Assembly: GCF_019175385.1 (NCBI RefSeq)
Contig: NC_083348.1
Span: forward strand, 43,484,950 to 43,548,949
DNA length: 64,000 bases
Direction: 5' to 3'
DNA from: Lycium barbarum
Lineage: Eukaryota > Streptophyta > Magnoliopsida > Solanales > Solanaceae
Position numbers and translations under genes: made by a program. Below the pieces are notes generated by a model. It had not been told where the DNA came from. It searched no databases and saw only the letters and a program-made list of their open reading frames with translations. Within the stretch, counting starts at the first letter, position 1, and every line of letters starts with the position of its first letter. Below are positions 1-12,300 of this stretch, piece after piece.

Positions 1-1193
1 TCATTTTTGGTTACTGTAACACTATTCTCCGTTAATAATCTCACTTTAAAATACTTGTTCCTTCTAGGTGAGACAAAGCTATCACTAGCATTTCGTACTG
101 TAATCGGAGGTTACCGACCTTACGTCACTCCGATGGATACATGCTTTTCCTTGGCTCTCTTGTGTGCTTATAGGATATATGTATATAAAGCGAGTAAACG
201 TGTATGGATATGTATGTATATTAGATAAAGAAATTGTATATGAAACATGTATATGCATAAAAGAGGAGTAAGCGTATATGTATGTGTATATGGGGAAAAA
301 GGGAAGGGCCACTGCTATATCACCACCTGATTCAGCTGGATTCCATCCTGGACGCGGGATGCCCGGACGCGGGATATGGGATGAGCCGTACGCGGCGTCT
401 GTATATATATATATATATAATGTGTGATACATGTGTGAGGCAATATGTTGGGTTATCGTTGGGGAGGGGATTGGGGGAGCCGATTGTATTCGGCGTCTGT
501 AAATGTAAGCAAAAGATACCGTTACTGAAACGTACTGTTTTATTTCTGTACACGAGAATAAGTAAGATGAAAATGTTGAGTCCTATGCCTATGAAAAGAA
601 ACGTTTCAAGGATGGAAAGGCAAGTCTACATGACAGCCGGCCCGAAAAGGGGCCTCCCTACTTACAGGTTACGTTCTTGCCTCGTTATACGCGCTATGAC
701 TCTGTGATATTATTATTGATCGTACTTTATGTTACTGCTTGAACTGTTTTCCATGCCTTACATACTCGGTACATTATTCGTACTGACGTCCCTTCTTGTG
801 GACGCTGCGTTTCATGCCGCGCAGGTCAGCAGGTATACGGACCAGATTCCTAGTGCCCTATCAGCAGCATTCGACAGCGCTCCAGTTGTTCCGGAGCCTT
901 ATTTCACCGGTACTATTTTGTGTATGTATTTTCGGGCGCGACAGTACTCGGCCCTTTCTCTGTATAAATGTACTATGTCTAGAGGCTCGTAGACAGATAT
1001 ACACAGTCAGCTATGTACAGTTTAATGTATTTTATTCCGAATGGTCCGCGTTCTGGTGTAACGCGATATTAGAAAGTTTACTGCAAATGTTAATGTTTAG
1101 AAAAAAAAATATGGCACTGCTTATACAGGATAGCTAAGGGGTGCTCGGTACAAGTATCGGGTACTCGTCACGGCCCCTGGTCGGGTCGTGACA
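1..1193 (+). repeat. LTR right part, family A (Gypsy-type), cut by window edge
   Basis: This is the 3' portion of a long LTR in plus orientation, ending in GGGTCGTGACA at 1193. Its reverse complement resembles the solo LTR at 42816-45891 (which begins TGTCACGACCC) and shares blocks with the LTRs at 51959-54874 and 57407-60296, for example the block around 104-135 (GGTTACCGACCTTACGTCAC). No primer-binding site follows the LTR end, so it is a 3' LTR or solo LTR rather than a 5' LTR. Short open frames inside it are unsupported. The left boundary lies outside the window. Confidence 0.75.
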
Positions 1194-1472
1194 TTTTTTT
1201 AACAAGATAAAAGGAGTAAGAAAAAAATTGATTGCTTCTTAGCTTTAAAGATCTAGGATCCCCTCTTCTTGTTTTCTATCTTAATCTTTAGAAAACAAAT
1301 AAATGGAAGAAATTTCTTGAAGAGCAAACACTAAACATTTTTTTTTCTTTTTTTTTTCGTCACTGTTCACTGCTACAGTATTTTTTAATTTTTTTTTTTT
1401 GCTCTTTTTTTTTTCAAGAAATCCCCAAGATTATCAAGAACAGAATCTTGATAGAACCGCTCTGATACCACT
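1194..1472 (-). mobile_element. LTR-retrotransposon leader remnant with tRNA-iMet PBS
   Basis: GCTCTGATACCA at 1459-1470 is the reverse complement of TGGTATCAGAGC, the usual plant LTR-element primer-binding site for initiator tRNA-Met. It lies 2 bp from the LTR that begins TGATAACA at 1473, so the element runs on the minus strand and this stretch is its untranslated leader. The leader is T/A-rich with several T8-T12 tracts and is cut on the left by the LTR ending at 1193. No coding sequence is visible. Confidence 0.7.
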
Positions 1473-3085
1473 TGATAACAACGAGGTTAGGGAGATCCCA
1501 AATTTATAATTAAAATATAAGAAGTGCGGAAGCAAATATAGAAAAGAATCTAAAAACTAGAAAATAAAAAGATATGGGAAATTCGAAGGAACAATCCACG
1601 AATTTTCAAGAACGTAAGTTCTAAAGTCTTGACAAGATCCAAGTAACAACATATAGATTTATAGGAAGAAATCTAACGCCTTTACTTGAGATAACAAATC
1701 AAAAACAGTAGATTCGGATCCCGACCGCTTTATGAGTAACTTAGGACAACAATTAGTATTTAGAACTAATCGCCTTCGAAAGAATACCAAAAAGAAATCA
1801 AAGATATCAAAGAAGAAATTATCTTACTACCTTGAACTAAGAACTAGTTAGGTTGAAAGATAAATCGTAAAGTAATGCCACAAAGGTTCAAAAGAACTCT
1901 CAATATAATATATTCTTCAAAATCTGATTTACAATGAATGACAATCACCCCTTTATATAGTTGTAAAGAAGGAGCTAGTCAAAATAGAAATAAATGGGAA
2001 TTATCTTCCCTAGAAGCATAGATGACTTTCCACACTTGGACCAAGGCAGTCAACATAGATTAAAACAACCTAGAAGACTACCCACTAGGGGTGTACATGG
2101 ACCGGGTTGGTTCGGATTTTTTAAACACCAAACCAAACCAATTGCGTCGGGTTTTAAAATTTATACACCAAACCAAACCAACAAAATTCGGGTTTTTCAA
2201 CCTCGGGTTGTTCGGGTTGTTCGGTTTTCTCGGATTTTTTTGGGTTTTTTTTCGGAATAGTCTTGATACAAAACATATAACTTTTTACTTTAAATATTTC
2301 TTTAGTCCTAGTAAGATACAATTATATAATTAAGGTGTTTCTTAAGAAAATAACACAAAATGTGAGAAGAGTGATGACATTGTATTAAAATATTTAACAA
2401 AAGCTAATATAATCGGTTAAAATAAATATTGCTAATTAACAAGCTATAAAAGAAAATGACTATAATCTAAAAATACTAAGTTATACTAAAATAAGTATTA
2501 ATTATATGACAAAGGAAAAAACTTAAGTTATGTATTTTTACTCTCTAAATCAATTATGCAAAACTAAAGAATAGATATCCAACATTATTGTCATTTCTAG
2601 TGATAAATTGAATTTCTTTTGTTAGAATTAGTGTTGAGTTGGTTTTGGTTTGGACTTTATTTGAGTTACTAACATTCATAGGATATAAAACTTATTGACA
2701 TTCAAAATTCTAAGTTCAAGCTTGAATAATATGATAATAGATAAAAAAATTACGAAAAAATTTAAGAAATATTTATAAATTACTTTACAAATAAATATTT
2801 TTATGTATAAAATATTTTAAAAATTGAATACATGTAATGTCGGGTTAGTTTGGTTCAGTTTGATTTTTTTTAGTTAAAACCAATCCAAACCAATTATGAT
2901 CGGGTTTTTTTTTTCAACACCAAACCAAGTCAAATCAAACCATTAGTCGGGTTTTTTTCTCGGTTTGACTCGGTTTATCAGTTTGGTGCGGTTTGTCGGT
3001 TTACTTTGTACACCCCTACTACCCACACTTGGACCAATGCAAGTCAACATAGATAAAAACAACAATTAAATATTTATTCTAGAAA
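1473..3085 (-). repeat. LTR of a minus-strand element, split by a hAT MITE
   Basis: The plus-strand left edge TGATAACAACG is 2 bp from a primer-binding site, which defines the 3' edge of a minus-oriented LTR. The right edge is not sharp and is placed near 3085 because the pol scrap at 3146 lies just beyond it. The LTR is interrupted at 2086-3018 by a MITE. On either side of the MITE there is a near-duplicate segment (ACTTGGACCA followed by GTCAACATAGAT, at about 2033 and 3027), which the MITE TSD alone does not explain. Confidence 0.55.
2086..3018. mobile_element. hAT-superfamily MITE (933 bp)
   Basis: The terminal inverted repeats are perfect over 12 bp (TAGGGGTGTACA at 2086; TGTACACCCCTA ending at 3018). 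They are flanked by a perfect 8-bp target-site duplication CTACCCAC (2078-2085 and 3019-3026), the hAT hallmark. Subterminal regions carry many short GGTTTGG / CCAAACC motifs in both orientations, typical of transposase-binding repeats. The interior is AT-rich and non-coding; the open frames at its left end are translations of the subterminal repeats. It needs transposase supplied in trans. Confidence 0.93.
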
Positions 3086-3145
3086 CTAATATTTGGGCTA
3101 ATTTTGGGCTGCTGGAAACTTCTTCTTTTGGGGCTGATTTGCGCC

Positions 3146-3370
3146 TCATTCCATCTCACTTTGGACTTTAATTTGGGCCTCCAAATAAGTGTAAGACTTG
3201 AGGAAAACATCTGAGTTGGGCTGGAGCTCTTCTTCCATCACAAGACACTTTTGAATTGTTGATTGCAGCCCATTAAGCTTGTCTTGCAATTTTCTCGTTT
3301 GAGATCTTGTCATGGGTCTTCTTGGAATTTCTAAATCTTCATCCACGTCCTTCAATAATTCTGAGCTACC
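3146..3370 (-). pseudogene. Gypsy pol C-terminal scrap
   Basis: About 69 codons read on the minus strand and end with TGA at 3146-3148. The peptide contains RPMTRSQTRKLQ, which resembles the conserved tail after integrase in several plant Gypsy polyproteins (family knowledge, not a database result), followed by a helical Gln/Leu-rich tail. Nothing of integrase or RT remains. It lies on the upstream side (in minus orientation) of the LTR at 1473-3085, so it is probably the 3' end of a coding region whose 3' LTR is that LTR. Confidence 0.55.
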
Positions 3371-3479
3371 ATGGATGCTATCACAGAGGAAGACGCACGA
3401 TAACAGAACCTGGCCCGGGACGCAGTGAAGAACATACTGAGGCTTGCACGAGCAGAGTAGTGCGAAATCATATGCACAT

Positions 3480-4734
3480 AAATCAAGACTCGATAGACAA
3501 CTGTACTTATCGACATCTGAAGGCTCAGAAACAAGTTTTAGGTCAATCCGACTTAGTATAAGAAAGTTATGGGCGTTTTAAGTACAGAACTTTCTACGAA
3601 CGTTTCAGAAGCCATTTTTGGAAAATTAAAGGAACAATCATGTTAGGTACCTTTCGAATATCGTTATGGATCAAACCAAATAGAGCTTTGGAACCATATG
3701 TACGTATCAAAGTATATCAAAGACTCAATGGAATAATCAAACGTGCTATCATTTGAAAATCAAGATATTAGTCATATAAATTTATCTCTCGAATGCCATT
3801 CGGAAACATATCAAACAGAACTTCGGACATCATAGATACGCATCAAAACCATATGAAACAGCTTATGGAAGTCAAGAATATTAGCCATCCTAGTGGCTCT
3901 AAGAATAGGAATTTCTTTGAAATCATACATATACATTGTCTGTTCGTTTCACAAAGATCATGCCAAAAGAAAGAAAGGGTAAGCCTTACATACCTGTCCC
4001 ACGTCCAATTAGCTACGCTTATTCGTCCAAACTTGCTAGTCTACATTCAAGAGAATTGACATAATCATTAGACTCATTATCATATACTTGTCTTAGTCCT
4101 TCAAATGAGTTCATTTATAATCTGCCGAAATTTCGGCAGCATTTCCCCTGTAAATCCACCATCCCCGAGAATGCAACTCGGCCAATTTATCAACAACAAA
4201 CCCGAGAATGCAACTCGGCCAATTTATCAACAATAATCCGAGAATTCCACTCGGCCACATTATCAACAATAATCCGAAATCTTCCAAACTTAATAAGGAC
4301 AACAACAACACACTCATTTCTTCCAAATTCATGAACTACACCAACAATCTACACATTAACAACTTCACCAATCAATTCAAAATACATTCTAACGTTAGTA
4401 ACTTCTTTTACATAATTCGACAACATTTTTCTTATATTCAATTCAATCACAACAACCAACTTACAATCTTCCAAACTCAATAAAATCAACACATTTCTTA
4501 CCTCCAAGTTCATGCATTATATCTACGACCACATGTTAACAACATTATCTTCACAACACAAGAAACCATGCTAGTGTCATATTACTTTCTTCAACAATCC
4601 CACAATGATTACGACTTCATTTCAAACCACCCAACCTTCATTTTTATTATGGAATCCTCTACAACAACAATTAAACTACTAAATAAAAATCAATTCATCT
4701 CATCTTAGGAACATACCCTTATTCGGCCATGACC

Positions 4735-4805
<71 letters not shown>

Positions 4806-5455
4806 CATGAATTTCATTCATTTCCACATACTACAACATTCACAAATCATCTCTAACACATGTGAAAGAAGATTGAATACATACCTTTCTCCACTTATCT
4901 CTTCATTCGACTAGGGGTATATATTGCACAAATGAATGATTTGATTGCTCCAACCACTCCTCCATGTTGTTAGGGACGTTCCACTTGGTTGAAATGCTAG
5001 AAGAAAATAATTTTTCTTGATCAATTTTCCATGGCTCAATTTTGGAAGCCATGGCCGAATGACTTCTATCTCTTTTTGTTTTTCTTCTTCTACAAGCTTC
5101 TTAATTCAAAGATGAATATGTCTTGCTTGACCACTTATGTGTATATATATAATTAGGCCCTTCAAGTAAAAATATGGACACATGGTCATGGGTGGGACCC
5201 ATATACCACACGGCCATGGTGGTTCATTCTTGAACCTTCTTGAATTTTTTTCTTGTGAAATGTCCTTCTTGCCCCTAGCCTTCCTTAATATTACCATGAA
5301 CCACTTGTGAATTTCCCTTTTTACCCTTAGCCTTCCTCAACATTTCCATACTAATAAACAACTTATACATTAAAATAATTTTGGAAAATAGTCTTGCCCT
5401 TATCTTCTCGCAATTATCTTGAATTATCCGAACGTACAAAATACGGGCTATAACA
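3480..5455 (-). repeat. Truncated family A LTR
   Basis: It ends on the plus strand in ATACGGGCTATAACA at 5455, matching the ends of the LTRs at 45891, 54874 and 60296. Interior blocks such as GACATCTGAAGGCTCAGAAA (about 3511), the CCCCGAGAATGCAACTCGGCC block (about 4162, repeated about 4202) and the CATGGCTCAATTTTGGA block (about 5030) also match the nested element's LTRs. The left part is missing and the break is near 3480. Contains a (TA)n tract at 4738-4803. No gene is visible. Confidence 0.75.
4738..4803. repeat. (TA)n microsatellite in LTR
   Basis: About 33 uninterrupted TA dinucleotides within the truncated LTR. The LTRs at 54440 and 59886 have shorter (TA)n runs nearby, so the array appears to be length-variable between copies. 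Confidence 0.95.
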
Positions 5456-6040
5456 GGGTGGGACGAGGAGGAGTGGGGACTGGTAAAAAAAATCAAAATT
5501 TTTTTGGGGGTGGAGGGCTAAAAAAACAAATAAAGAAAATTAATACTTTTTTTTTTTTTTTGGGGAGGGGGGGGGGGGGGGGAGGGAGGAGGGTTGCTGG
5601 TGAAAAAGCAAATAAAATAACAAAACTTTAAAAAAAAAAATTGGGCCGGGGGGGGGGGGGGGGCGAGGGGTGGGGTGGGTGAGGGGTGGAAGGAAGAAGA
5701 GTGGGGAATAATAAAAAAAAAAATCAAAACTTGTTTTAAAAAAAAAAATTTGGGGGTGGGGAGAGGGAGAGGGTGATTGCGCGGGGCGAGGGTTGGGAGG
5801 AGGAGGGGGGTGAAATAACAAATAAAGATTTTTTTTTTTTTTTTAAAAATAATTTTTTTTTTAAAAAAAATATGCCGGGGTGGTGGGGTGGGGGTGGAGG
5901 AGGAGGAGAGGGTGCTGGTGAAAAAGCAAATAAAAAATATCAAAACTTTTCTTTTAATTTTTTTTTTGGTGGGGGCGGCGAGGGTGGGGCTGCGGAGGGG
6001 TGGGAGGAGGAGAAGGTGAGGGGGGGTTGGTGGGTTTTTT
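5456..6040. repeat. G-run / A-run low-complexity tandem array
   Basis: About five to six imperfect units of roughly 100-130 bp alternate long G-runs (14 or more G near 5569, about 17 near 5648, and GGGG/GGGGG clusters near 5755, 5880 and 5970) with A- and T-runs of 8-16. The phrase GGTGAAAAAGCAAATAAA recurs at about 5598 and 5918. The array directly abuts the LTR end at 5455 and lies 290-870 bp upstream of the WDR55 start. Many runs satisfy the G3+N1-7 quadruplex pattern. The Pro-rich open frames on the minus strand here are translated C-runs, not genes. Confidence 0.85.
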
Positions 6041-6079
6041 GGATTAAGTTGGGATATTTTTATATTTTATAAAAGATTA

Positions 6080-6329
6080 AAAAATTTGAAAAAAATATAT
6101 TTTAGACCCAATTTTCTTAATCCTAAATTTAATTAGATTTTGATTTGATATGGTCCCATAAGTCACCTGTACTAATTTCAGCTAAAAGGTCACTTTTAGT
6201 TAAATCTTCTCACTCACGTGCCAAGTCATACACACCATAAATTTTTCCTAGTACTAGGGTTTAAGACTCGGAGACGTGATTTTGACGAGGGAAATTTCCA
6301 CAGTGGCGTAAAAACCTTTGTTTGTAAGT
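6080..6329 (+). promoter_or_regulatory. WDR55 proximal promoter / 5' UTR with G-box and telo-box-like motif
   Basis: This is the single-copy-looking interval between the G-rich array and the first ATG. It holds a CACGTG G-box at 6215-6220 and TAGGGTTT at 6255-6262. The latter is like the telo-box (AAACCCTA on the other strand) common in plant promoters of ribosome-biogenesis and translation genes. No clear TATA box is placed with confidence. The transcription start is not determinable from sequence. Confidence 0.45.
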
Positions 6330-9300
6330 ATGGCTGCAGTGGAGATAGACCTTGGAAAGCTTCCATTTGACATTGATTTTCATCCGTCTGATCATCTTGT
6401 TGCTGCTGGTCTCATCAACGGTGACCTCCTCTTGTAACTTCACTTCACCTTTCTTTTTCTTTTGAATAACTTGACATAAAATTGTCCAATTATAATGAAT
6501 CATCTGAAAATTGAATTCTTTGGGATGTGCCTACATGTTGACTGAATATTGGGAAATATATGATTCATATAGACCCAAATAGGTTAGATTGAGTTGTATA
6601 GCCTTTGATAAGCTTCTAAAATTAACTTATTTTGAAAAAGAAGCAGTTTGTGTTTGGCTAATCAATTTGATAAATACTTTTGAGCACCAATTAGTGCTTG
6701 GTCAAGCTTTGAAAAAGTGATTCTAAGTGTATTTTCTCAAAAATATTTTCCAAAAAAGTTACTTTTTTAACTTCTAAAAACAACTTTTGCAACTCGCGAA
6801 AAACACTTATTTTCTCCTATAAGTTTGGCCAAACACCTCATTTTTTAAAAAATGCACTTATTGCCTCCCAAAAGCTTGGCTGAACAGGCTAGTAGTTTAT
6901 TGATTGATTGGCTTTGGTGTGTCGGGCTGTTTCAAACAAAAGAAAGTTTAATGAAATTTATCTGTCTCTTGCAGGTATCGTTATAATGCTGATTCTCCGG
7001 CCCAAAAGTACTGATAAATTTCCTTTTTTAGCTTCTTTGAGTTCATCGTTGGATGGTTTTGGTTAAATGGGTTATTCAGAATTGTTCAAATGTTTTTTAT
7101 TCCTTTTTTTTTTTTTTTTGGTTTGTTCAATAATAGGTTGTTGGAAGTTAAAGCTCATACTGAATCATGTAGAGCTGTTCGGTTTATCAACGAGGGCCGG
7201 GGTAATATATTCAAACATAGCCTGCTGTTCTCTTTTAGTTGCTTGTAATTCAAATATATGTTTCTTTTTCTTGTTTGTTACAGTATGTACTCGCCAATGA
7301 CTTGTGCTAATTGACACCCTCTATAAGTTGGACATGAACCAACACTAAAATGAACTAGAGAACTCTCATTTTCCAACTCTACTCTGACATAGTAAACAGA
7401 AGACCAAGGTTTTTTATTAGGGGAAAAATGTCATCTTGGGCTAGATTTTTCTTTGGTTCTATTATTTCCGTTAAATTCTGGTTCATTTTGCTTCAATGCA
7501 GTGATTAATTGCTACTTTGATTTGTCTTCTTCTTAAATCGAATACACGTACAGCAATTGTGACGGGATCTCCAGATTGTTCTATTCTTGCGACGGATGTT
7601 GAAACCGGCTCAGAAATTATTCGCCTGGAGAATTCCCATGGGTGAGTGCTATAAATTAAGTGTTAGTGATGACATGTAGCAGGTTCGATTTAGGTATTTA
7701 TTAAAAAATATTGCTCTGTAGATGTTCTCACACAAGTGTCACTTTGGTTTCAGGGCTGCTGTTAATCGAATTGTTAACATGACGGAGTCAACTATTGCTT
7801 CTGGAGACGATGAAGGATGCATTAAGGTGACACGTTGGTGTATTGATTATTTTTTTACCTGACCAAAGTTAATTAGAGAATCTGAAGATATAAATCCTTT
7901 TGGTTGTATCTTCAAATTTTGATTCTTGAAGTTACTAGTAAAGTAATCAACATTCTATCATTCAAATTGTACCTTGCTTGATAATCTTTTTGTTGTCATT
8001 ACATTATATTAGATTGTTTCATTTACTGTTGATAGAAAGTAGCAACAGCTTTGAGGTGTACACCGTACACAAGGTTGACCAGACACCCCGGTTATTTAAG
8101 AAAAACGAAAGAAGCAAAATTTGGCATGCCGTGTGGATTTTCTGGATTGTTCTGTCAGAAACCTTGCGAACCTGGTCCATGGGACCATAAATTTTCTTGT
8201 TCTGTGAAAAGGAATTTTGAGGAAGTAAAATAATATTAGCGCCTTAATTCTCAGTATAGTGCACGTGTAAATATTGTTCCTTCACGTTCTTCATAGAAAA
8301 ATTGCTCTTTCATGTTCATGAGCACTGTTGATGATTCTTGCTTTTTTCATTTTTCTTTGATTCTGTGGCTGGATTATGAAGATGAACAAAAACACAAATT
8401 TTTATGCTGTAATACTACTTATTACAATTTAGAGCTTCATTTGGCTTTCTGAATGCCTGATCAAGATTGCAATCGGTAAAATTTTTGTTTTAGCGGACTT
8501 CGACTAACAGAAACTTGAATCATTTGATGTTAAAATTCTGCTAAACCATTGATGATGTTGATGCTATTTTTCCATGAAACTGATCATAATAGTTGCATCT
8601 CCATCACGCCATGTGTGCCTCATTGTGCTCCGTTCCTCGGGTCCCCTTCTCTTGCTTAAGATAATTCTGTTGCATGGTGTTTGAAGCACCATAGAGTTCA
8701 ATTAAGTTTTAGTTAGTCTTTCCGAACTACTTGTATTGCAGGTATGGGATACCAGACAATGCTCATGCTCCCATACTTTTAATGCACATGAAGAATACAT
8801 ATCAGACATTACCTTTGCAGCTGATTCCATGAAACTATTGGCAACAAGGTACATAATTCACTCTCTGTCTCTCAAAAGAATGCATGTGCTCGATGATTGT
8901 AAGATGTATATTTAAGTGAGATCTCCTGTTAAGAGGGTGAGAACGAGGCACTCAAAGCTTTCATCCCGCCCCACCATCTAGTTGACTTCTAATCATCCTT
9001 ACTAGGAATGGCTATATGCGACTCTTTTTCTGGTTTTACCTTTGAATTTGAGTATGTAGATTTGCTGAGTTAGTCACATTTGTAATTAATAGAAAGTAAT
9101 ACATTGGGACTAGATCTAACTCTCTATGTGCGGGGAGGAATGGATTTGCAAATCTTCTGTTGGTTCAGAAGATACCACGACAATTGACCTTTCTAAAGGA
9201 TGAAACAAAAATCAGGAGTCTTGCTGCTATTTTGCCAACTCTTTTTTGGTTTTGTTTTACATTAATCTGATTTTTAGACAGTTTCTTGGACTGGTTTTTG

Positions 9301-12300
9301 TTGCTCTATCATCCGGGACATCTTGTTTACTATGTTATTTTCAAAAGGTGAAAGGGGTTCCTGATGTACCTTTTACTGGATGCATTTGAAACACAGTCAT
9401 AGTTTATTAAGATTTATTTGAATTGGTTATCCCCAGTTTATGAGTAATGCTAGAGTTAAGAGCTCAAGTGCTCCATTATTTATTTTACCAGTGTGCTGCA
9501 TTTTTCCAAACTCTAGGGTTTGCATAATAAACCACCAAAAAGTCTCTTTATTTTGTTACTTTTGGGTTCATGTGCTGCTAAATCTGGCTCAGCTTAAGCA
9601 GCTCAGTGTCATGGAGTTTAAATTAAGAACTCTGTGTAATTATCTGAATTGCAAATCTACCTTTCTCTGTAGTGGCGACGGGTCACTTTCTGTTTGCAAT
9701 TTAAGGAGCAGTAAGGTAATGTAATTGTTTTGGTCGCTCTTAAAATAAAAAAACTATCATTTTGACAATAGTTTCCTCACTTTAAAAGTTGGATACATCT
9801 TCTAAGTCTCAATTTCAGATCCAAACTCGCTCTGAATTTTCTGAAGAGGAGCTGCTCTCTGTGGTAATTATGAAGGTAATAAATCTTCTACATGAAATAT
9901 GATGCCTTTTTTCCTTTACACCTTCTCTTGTTGAGCTTTGAAGAAGTGTCTCTAGAGGGTTGTTTTCATCTTACATTGTTTCTTCTTTAGATTTTCTGGT
10001 CAATTTTTATCCACAAAATACTGTCTCTAGACATGCTTTAATCTCTTTTGGTGCTGTTTCCATTTTTGTCATCAGAATGGTAGAAAAGTAATATGTGGTA
10101 CTCAATCTGGAACTCTGTTACTGTATTCATGGGGATTTTTCAAGGATTGCAGGTATATCTCCTATTCCCAGTTTAGCTTCTTGAACTTCTTGTCAGGAGT
10201 TGATTCCAATATATTCCATTTCTTGTCATTTTCAGTGATCGCTTTGTTGATCTATCACCGAACTCTATAGATGCATTACTGAAAGTAAGTGTTTGTTATA
10301 ATTTTTTGTTGATAAGGGTGTCTACTGTAATTTTCTTTTCCCAATAATTAAAGCTTGAAATTAGTTCGATAATCATACATTGAAAATTCAAACGTTCTTT
10401 TTCTTCTGGATAAGCTTGATGAAGATAGAGTAATAACTGGGTCTGAGAATGGGCTTATCAGGTGAGAGAACTCTCTGTGCTGTGGTATAAAACTAGATTT
10501 TTCATTTGACAAATGAAACTCAATTTTCCTTGAGCCAATGCTTCTTTTTTGGTGTAGTCTGGTTGGCATATTACCAAACAAGATTATTCAGCCAATTGCC
10601 GAGCATTCAGAATACCCTATTGAACGTCTTGGTACGACTTTAAGCTGAAATTTTGGAATTTTTGCAGTCTATTTTTGATGGCTGAATCTGTATATATTCC
10701 CATGTACTGGGGTGTTTCATTGCCAGCAGCTATATACTACTATGCTCCACGTTTCTGTTTGTTAGCTTTGCTTAGATATGCATCCTTCATGAATTCATAC
10801 TTATATTGACATTTTCCTATTCATTGTGCCTTCTCATGTTGCAGCCTTTTCTCATGACAGAAAGTATCTTGGAAGTGCATCGCATGACAATTTATTGAAG
10901 GTCCGTAAATGTCTCTGTTACCCCCTACAGTAGTTCCTTTGAAATTTTAAAGAAGATTGTGAATGTTGGGAAGTTGGACTACTAATAGCTTCTTTTTCAT
11001 ATTACCTAGTTTTGGGATCTGAATGAGCTGCTGCAAGATTCTGAGGATGGTGCGAAGAATGATCCAACTGCTGAAGATAGTGATACTGATGGGATGGATG
11101 TTGATGATAATATTCCAAAATCTTCCAAAGGTATACAATCTTTCATATTTCTGAGTGGAGAAATTATTCTTTCATGTGTGGTAAAGGATATCATTACCAT
11201 ATTTGAATGTGGCAGATACAAGGTATTTTTGATGAGGAAAAAAAGGGATCAAAGGTCCGGAGATTCCCAACTTATTAATGAGTTTACTTCCCAAAGATTT
11301 TGTATAATTCCCTTGTCAAAGTTCTTATATGGGCCCTATTCTTGTAAAACTAGTTGAGTCTCATCTGTGCTACACAATCGAGCTTGGCTCATTTGGTTTC
11401 ATCATGCCATTTTCTTTCTATTTCAAATAGAAGAGTACAACAACAACAACAACCACCCAGTGAAATCCCACAACGTGGGGTCTGGGGAGGGTAGAGTGTA
11501 CGCAGACCTTACTCCTACCAAGGTAGGACAACTGTTTCCGAAAGTCCCTCGGCTCAATAAAAAGAATAAAAAGAGGTCAGATAAGGCTAAGAAATTCAAA
11601 GTGATATGGAAATGAAAATAACGAAAGCGACACAGATAAAATAGGATAATTAAAGTACAGGAAATAACAGATAATAGCATAAATCAAAGCACAAGAAATT
11701 ATAATGCGATAATGCGACTACTAATAAGGAAGGATAACGAGGTTATCTACTAGCCTTCTACCCTAATATGGGTCCTCCAAATTCTCCTATATACGGTCAT
11801 GTCCTCGGTAAGCTGTAACTGCGCCATGTCCTGTCTAATCACCTCTCCCCAATACTTCTTCGGCCTACCCCTACCTCTTCTGAAACCATCCATGGCCAAT
11901 CTCTCACACCTCCGCACTGGGGCATCTGTGTCTCTCCTCTTCACATGCTCAAACCATCTCAGTCTCGCTTCCCGCATCTTGTCTTCCACCGAGGCCACTC
12001 CCACCTTGTCCCGAATAGCCTCATTCCTAATCCTGTCACTCCTGGTGTGCCCACACATCCATCTCAACATTCTCATCTCTGCAACTTTCATCTTTTGAAC
12101 GTGAGAGATCTGGCCCACACTCCGCCCCATACCAACATAGTCGGGTCTAACCACCATTTTGTAGAACTTGCCCTTAAGTTGTGGTGGCACCTTCTTGTCA
12201 CATAGCACTCCGGAAGCGAGCCTCCATTTCATCCACCCTGCCCCAATACGATGTGTGACATCATCGTCAATCTCCCTGCTGCCTTGCATAATAGACCCAA

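Noticed and set aside
5518..5943. 141-codon Pro-rich frame on the minus strand
   Set aside because: A translation of alternating C-runs and T-runs in the low-complexity array; no codon structure.
7670..7690. GGTTCGATTT, like a polymerase III B-box
   Set aside because: No matching A-box at the right distance, no cloverleaf, and it lies in a WDR55 intron.
7978..8233. Open frames of 60-70 codons
   Set aside because: They fall in WDR55 intron 5 and have no motif; the spliced gene model with preserved phases explains the region.
10947..11357. Several short frames on both strands
   Set aside because: Overlap WDR55 exon 14 and its flanking intron; shadows of that gene.
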